This document shows positions 60,432 to 64,000 of a stretch of DNA of 64,000 nucleotides, piece by piece. The notes beneath the pieces were generated by a model. That model did no database searches and was not told where the DNA came from. It saw only the letters and a program-made list of their open reading frames with translations. Within the stretch, counting starts at the first letter, position 1; every line of letters starts with the position of its first letter. The DNA lies in NCBI RefSeq assembly GCF_002224125.1, contig NZ_NCSM01000065.1, positions 8,016-72,015 on the forward strand. Direction: 5' to 3'. The stretch comes from Streptomyces sp. NBS 14/10. Its GTDB lineage: Bacteria > Actinomycetota > Actinomycetes > Streptomycetales > Streptomycetaceae. The position numbers and the translations under genes are program-made.

Positions 60432-61025
60432 TCAGCGCGGCTTCAGGCCGGTGAAGGTCAGGGCCAGCAGCCGGTCGGCCAACTCCGGGTCGTCCGGCGA
60501 CTGTTCCACGGCCAGCGAGATGGCGTTGGTCAGCTGCATCAGATCGTCTATGCCGACGTCGGACCGTACGTTCCCGGACTGCTGGGCGCGGGCGAGCAGC
60601 GCGCTGCCCGCCTCGCGCATCGGCAGCCCGCACCCCTGGGACAGCGATGAGCTCTCGTCCCCGGAGGCCGCCATCAGGGCGTGTGAGAGCCCGCGGTAGG
60701 TGCTCGCGTAATCGATGATCTCGCGCAGCCAGTCGACCAGCGCCCGGCACGGCTGCGGCGCCTTCGCCAGCTCGCGGGCGCGCGCCAGCAGCGCGCACAC
60801 CTCTTTCTGGAAGACGGCGCCCATGAGCGCGGTGCGGTTGGGGAAGTGCCGGTAGAGCGTGCCGATCCCCACGCCCGCGCGGCGCGCGATGTCCTCAAGC
60901 GACGCGTCGGTGCCATGCTCGACAAACGCGGTCCTCGCCTCGGTCAGCAGCCGCTCGTAATTGCGGCGCGCGTCGGCGCGCATGGCGCGCGGTGTGGTGT
61001 GCGCCGTGGCTGTCTCGGTCGCCAT
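60432..61025 (-). CDS. TetR-family regulator
   Basis: A 197-residue regulator. The helix-turn-helix is ASLEDIARRAGVGIGTLYRHFPNRTALM, with a C-terminal domain like those of the TetR_C_33 group (LVDWLREIIDYASTYRGLSHALM). The ATG at 61025 has GGGAGGA 7 nt upstream; the frame is open further upstream, but that sequence is low-complexity. The region upstream contains a cluster of CGTACG sites. No divergent target gene is obvious; the ligand is unknown. Confidence 0.85.
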   Translation of the reverse strand: MATETATAHTTPRAMRADARRNYERLLTEARTAFVEHGTDASLEDIARRAGVGIGTLYRHFPNRTALMGAVFQKEVCALLARARELAKAPQPCRALVDWLREIIDYASTYRGLSHALMAASGDESSSLSQGCGLPMREAGSALLARAQQSGNVRSDVGIDDLMQLTNAISLAVEQSPDDPELADRLLALTFTGLKPR

Positions 61026-61049
61026 CGCGGTCCTCCCTGCGCCGCTGGT

Positions 61050-61150
61050 CGTACGGGGGTCGGTCGTACGGGTTGGTCGGCCGTACGTTGCCGGTCGTAC
61101 GAGCCGGCCGTACGAGGTTGGCCGGCCGTACGCGGTGATGGGCCGTACGG
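61050..61150. repeat. Seven CGTACG sites upstream of the TetR gene
   Basis: CGTACG, usually in the context G-C/T-CGTACG, occurs seven times with 13-18 bp spacing. CGTACG is fairly common in Streptomyces, but this density in a gene-free 100 bp is notable. Confidence 0.6.
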
Positions 61151-61171
61151 GGCCGTGGGTCAAGCATGCCA

Positions 61172-62245
61172 TTACGAGCCGGGTGGGGGCGGCGTCGGCG
61201 GCGGGACCGGGGGCCGGACCAGCGGCGGCTGGGGGTCGGCGCGGTACGGGTCGAGGGCCGCCGCGCGCTCATGGTAGGGGGCCCGGGACAACAGGCAGAC
61301 CAGCGTCCACATGGTGCGCTCGGCGGCGAGCTCGGACGGCAGCGCCAGGCCAAGCGACTCGGCCAGCGGCTTACGACCCACGTTGACCAGCGCCCGTACG
61401 GCCGCGGCCCACTCGTCGGTGGCGGTCACGGCGGACCGGTACCACAGCGGGATCAGCGCGACGAGGACGGCGGCGGTGGTCAGCAGCACGGGGCGGTCCG
61501 CGTCCCCGGAGGCCAGCGCGGCCAGCGCGGCCGCCGCCACCGCGGCGTGGCCGTAAAGCAGGGCGATGAAGAAATCGACGCTGACGCGGGCCAGTTCCTC
61601 CTGGCGGCGGACCTGCTCGGGCGCCGTGCCGGTCAGCTCCCCCCACAGCACCTGGGTGTCGAGGCGGAAGCGGTCATAGCCGTACTCCTCCAGACGGCGG
61701 ATGGCGTTGCCGAGGCGGGTGGGGGCGACCTGGTCGTCGGCGATGGGATAGCGGCGCAACCGCTCCTGCAGCAGGGCGCGTTGGGCCGCCGTACGGAGGC
61801 GGTCCCGGCGGGCGGCGCGGCCGATCCGGGGGTTGGCGCGCAGATCGGCCAGTTGCCGGGTGGCCTCCGGTGACAGTCCGCCCGCGCGCTCGCGGCCCTC
61901 AAGACGCAGCAGCGCGAGGCGGTCGCCGAGGTCCCGCTTGGTCTGCCGGTGGCGGCGGCAGCGCGCGTCGTAGGCGGCGGCGGGCCACAGGACGTAACCC
62001 TCCAGGAGGCGGTAGAGCAGGGTCTGCACCGCCGAGACGACGAGTCCGAGGAGGAGGGAGACGGTCAGCAGGAGGAGGGCGGTGTCGACCTTCGACGAGG
62101 GCCACAGGCGCTGCGCCAGGTCGATGTGGTGGAGGCTGGGCGCGACGGTGAAGAAGAAGACGGAGAGGTTGAGCGCGGTGGGCAGGATCCAGCCGACGAG
62201 CAGGGTCCAGGCGCCGCCGAGCACGCCCTTGGCGATATCACCCAC
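61172..62245 (-). CDS. Membrane protein of unknown function
   Basis: A 357-residue protein with two hydrophobic segments in the N-terminal third (WTLLVGWILPTALNLSVFFF and LLLLTVSLLLGLVVSAVQTLL) and two to three more near residues 230-275 (VDFFIALLYGHAAVAAAALAAL and VLLTTAAVLVALIPLWY). Between them is a charged, probably coiled segment with many Arg and Leu (RRHRQTKRDLGDRLALLRLEGRERAGG). The C-terminus is Pro-rich. The start is GTG at 62245. The family is not recognised. It lies 54 bp downstream of another hypothetical gene on the same strand, so they are probably co-transcribed. Confidence 0.7.
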   Translation of the reverse strand: MGDIAKGVLGGAWTLLVGWILPTALNLSVFFFTVAPSLHHIDLAQRLWPSSKVDTALLLLTVSLLLGLVVSAVQTLLYRLLEGYVLWPAAAYDARCRRHRQTKRDLGDRLALLRLEGRERAGGLSPEATRQLADLRANPRIGRAARRDRLRTAAQRALLQERLRRYPIADDQVAPTRLGNAIRRLEEYGYDRFRLDTQVLWGELTGTAPEQVRRQEELARVSVDFFIALLYGHAAVAAAALAALASGDADRPVLLTTAAVLVALIPLWYRSAVTATDEWAAAVRALVNVGRKPLAESLGLALPSELAAERTMWTLVCLLSRAPYHERAAALDPYRADPQPPLVRPPVPPPTPPPPGS

Positions 62246-62299
62246 GGAGGCGGGCCTCCCGTGGGTGGGGGTTCACCGGGAGGGTGTTGGGCGGACGGG

Positions 62300-62845
62300 T
62301 CACGCGTTGTCGTCCGTCTCGTCGCCCCAGTCGTCGCCCCAGTCGTCGTCGCCGAACGGGGGGCCGGGAGGCCGGGCGCCGAGAGGGCCCGGGGTGTAGC
62401 GCTCCGGGTGGCTTTCCCGGGGGCTGACGGTCCCGGGGGAGTCCGGCCCCGTCGTGCTGGGGTGATCGCCAATGGGGCGAATGTCGCTGGGGCCGATCTT
62501 GTGGATGTCGCCGCTCCCGGGGGAGTCCGGCCCCGTCGTGCTGGGGTGATCGTCCATGGGACGGATGCCGCCGGAGCCGATCTTGGGGGCGCCGCCGCTC
62601 CCGGCGACCGTGCCGTATCGGCTCATCCACTCCTGGAACGCGTCGGCGAACTGCTCTTCCTCGTTGCTGCGTTCCTCGATCAGCAGGACGAGTCGGTGTG
62701 GAGCCACCAGGCCGTCCCCCATGGTGGCGTGCCGCCGCAGCACCAGCGCGATCAGCGCGTCCCACGCCCGCGATGCCGTAACGTCCCCGTCCCACGCGGC
62801 CGCCCGGATCCGCGCGAGCAGCGCTTGCAGACCCTCCTGTGCCAT
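62300..62845 (-). CDS. Hypothetical protein with a duplicated 28-residue segment
   Basis: A 181-residue protein. The first 75 residues look globular and helical (MAQEGLQALLARIRAAAWDG, LVAPHRLVLLIEERSNEEEQF). The rest is low complexity and contains two copies of a segment with DHPSTTGPDSPG, encoded by an 84-bp tandem duplication, and ends in an acidic Trp-Asp-rich tail (GDDDWGDDWGDETDDNA). AGGGGGAG lies just before the ATG at 62845. Function is unknown; the globular part might interact with the membrane protein encoded next. Confidence 0.7.
   Translation of the reverse strand: MAQEGLQALLARIRAAAWDGDVTASRAWDALIALVLRRHATMGDGLVAPHRLVLLIEERSNEEEQFADAFQEWMSRYGTVAGSGGAPKIGSGGIRPMDDHPSTTGPDSPGSGDIHKIGPSDIRPIGDHPSTTGPDSPGTVSPRESHPERYTPGPLGARPPGPPFGDDDWGDDWGDETDDNA
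62431..62598. repeat. 84-bp tandem duplication inside the hypothetical gene
   Basis: The unit starting TCCCGGGGGAGTCCGG occurs at 62431 and 62515. The first 38 bp are identical and the rest is diverged. The length keeps the reading frame. Confidence 0.88.
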
Positions 62846-62911
62846 GGGCTCCCCCTGTTCAGCCGGGTTCCCATCCTCCCGCGTGTACGGCTCCGGCCGC
62901 CACCGTATGCG

Positions 62912-62946
62912 CCGGGCCCCGGTCGAGAAGATCGACCGGGGCCCGG
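62912..62946 (-). terminator. Perfect 15-bp hairpin after the acyl-CoA carboxylase gene
   Basis: Arms 62912-62926 and 62932-62946 are exact complements around the loop GAAGA, 35 bp past the stop codon. Confidence 0.85.
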
Positions 62947-62981
62947 GGTTCGGCTGTGTGGCGGGGTGTCAGCCCCGGCTG

Positions 62982-64000
62982 TCAGTCCTTGATTTCGCAG
63001 ATGACGGCGCCGGAGGTGATGGAGGCGCCGACCTCGGCGGCGAGGCCCTTGATGGTGCCGGCCCGGTGGGCGTTGAGCGGCTGTTCCATCTTCATGGCTT
63101 CCAGGACCACGACCAGGTCACCCTCGGCGACCTGGTCGCCCTCGGCCACGGCGACCTTGACGATGGTGCCCTGCATCGGCGAGGCCAGCGCGTCACCGGA
63201 CGCGGCCGAACCCGACTTCTTCACGGCCTTGCGCTTGGGCTTCTTCGACCCGGCCCCGCCGCCCGCCGTGGCGGTGGCCACGCCGAGCGAGGCGGGGAGG
63301 GAGACCTCCAGCCGCTTGCCGCCGACCTCGACCACCACCGTCTCCCGGGCGACGGGCTCGTCGGTTTCGTCGGTGCCGGTGGGGGTGTAGGGGGTGATGG
63401 TGTTGGTGAATTCGGTTTCGATCCAGCGGGTGTGGATGGTGAAGGGGTCGCTGGTGAAGGCGGGGTCGGTGACCACGGCGCGGTGGAAGGGGATGGCGGT
63501 GGCCATGCCCTCGACCTGGAACTCCGCCAGCGCCCGTGCGGCGCGCTGGAGGGCCTGGGTGCGGGTGGCGCCGGTGATGATGAGCTTGGCGAGCAGGGAG
63601 TCCCAGGCCGGGCCGATCACACTCCCGGATTCCACGCCCGCGTCCAGCCGTACGCCGGGGCCGGTGGGTGGGGTGAAGGTGGTGACGGTGCCGGGGGCGG
63701 GGAGGAAGTTGCGGCCGGGGTCCTCGCCGTTGATACGGAACTCGAAGGAATGGCCGCGTACCGGCGGGTCGTCGTAACCGATCGGCTCGCCGTCCGCGAT
63801 CCGGAACATCTCCCTCACCAGGTCGATACCGGTGACTTCCTCGGTGACCGGGTGCTCGACCTGCAAGCGGGTGTTGACCTCCAGGAAGGAGATCGTGCCG
63901 TCCGCACCCACCAGGAACTCCACCGTCCCCGCCCCCACATACCCGGCCTCCTTCAGGATGGCCTTCGAGGCGCGGTACAGCTCCGCGTTCTGCTCAGGCG
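62982..64000 (-). CDS. accA2: Acyl-CoA carboxylase alpha subunit, C-terminal part (5' end outside window)
   Basis: The last 339 codons of a biotin carboxylase/BCCP fusion. The visible part starts within the ATP-grasp domain ([22 protein letters not shown]), continues through the biotin carboxylase C-terminal domain ([21 protein letters not shown]), a Lys-rich linker ([13 protein letters not shown]), and ends with the biotinyl domain holding EAMKMEQP, where the Lys is biotinylated. It carboxylates biotin for acetyl- or propionyl-CoA carboxylation with separate beta subunits. The frame is open to the window edge. The symbol follows the equivalent position in S. coelicolor from memory. Confidence 0.9.
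   Translation of the reverse strand, partial: PEQNAELYRASKAILKEAGYVGAGTVEFLVGADGTISFLEVNTRLQVEHPVTEEVTGIDLVREMFRIADGEPIGYDDPPVRGHSFEFRINGEDPGRNFLPAPGTVTTFTPPTGPGVRLDAGVESGSVIGPAWDSLLAKLIITGATRTQALQRAARALAEFQVEGMATAIPFHRAVVTDPAFTSDPFTIHTRWIETEFTNTITPYTPTGTDETDEPVARETVVVEVGGKRLEVSLPASLGVATATAGGGAGSKKPKRKAVKKSGSAASGDALASPMQGTIVKVAVAEGDQVAEGDLVVVLEAMKMEQPLNAHRAGTIKGLAAEVGASITSGAVICEIKD

Overview
The window is high-GC actinobacterial DNA and looks like a Streptomyces chromosome. GTG starts are frequent. Many genes have a TANNNT -10 box only 6-8 nt before the start codon, the leaderless pattern. The genes afsQ1/afsQ2/sigQ, a nucleoside-salvage set, a sialic-acid-type wall polymer locus, a disulfide-less lpdA homologue, a DeoR regulator and a biotin-dependent acyl-CoA carboxylase follow an order that, from memory, matches the S. 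coelicolor SCO4870s-SCO4921 region. No rRNA, tRNA, CRISPR array, complete IS or phage was seen.

Layout. 1-8.9 kb is a variable metabolic block: dehydrogenase fragment, secreted serine protease, a divergent FAD-monooxygenase/TetR pair with two operators, a CoA transferase, an aldo/keto reductase behind a MerR-type promoter, a secreted serine hydrolase and a methyltransferase. 8.9-9.66 kb has no gene and carries a hairpin-centred inverted element whose relative lies at 46.6-46.9 kb. 9.66-11.3 kb holds a TPR protein and a secreted I36-type protein. 11.4-20.6 kb is a surface-polymer locus: acyltransferase, polysialyltransferase-family protein and GT2 leftward; DUF6716-type GT, CMP-nonulosonate synthetase with HAD domain, NeuB-like synthase and a GT52-like protein rightward.

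20.9-45.7 kb is mostly nucleoside salvage and signalling: an M20 amidohydrolase, a BMP-type nucleoside ABC importer operon ending in cdd and deoA, add, the afsQ1-afsQ2-lipoprotein operon divergent from sigQ, a uridine kinase-like gene, deoC followed by two aldehyde dehydrogenase genes (the second a catalytic-domain-less partner), LysE, a PH-domain protein and lspA. 45.8-53.4 kb is an accessory block with SUKH-like, TmrB-like, HEAT-repeat and ankyrin-repeat proteins and a second TetR/FAD-monooxygenase pair. 53.7-64 kb returns to core functions: phosphohexomutase, purine nucleoside phosphorylase, a gamma-glutamylcyclotransferase-like gene, an lpdA-type flavoprotein, DeoR and TetR regulators, two hypothetical genes and the C-terminal part of an acyl-CoA carboxylase alpha subunit.

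The main integrating signal is a palindrome, CTACGCGCGTAG. It is present exactly at the promoters of add, deoC and the purine nucleoside phosphorylase, and as a 10-base match at the promoter of the nucleoside importer-cdd-deoA operon. Four scattered transcription units for nucleoside uptake and breakdown therefore appear to form one local regulon whose regulator is not identified here.
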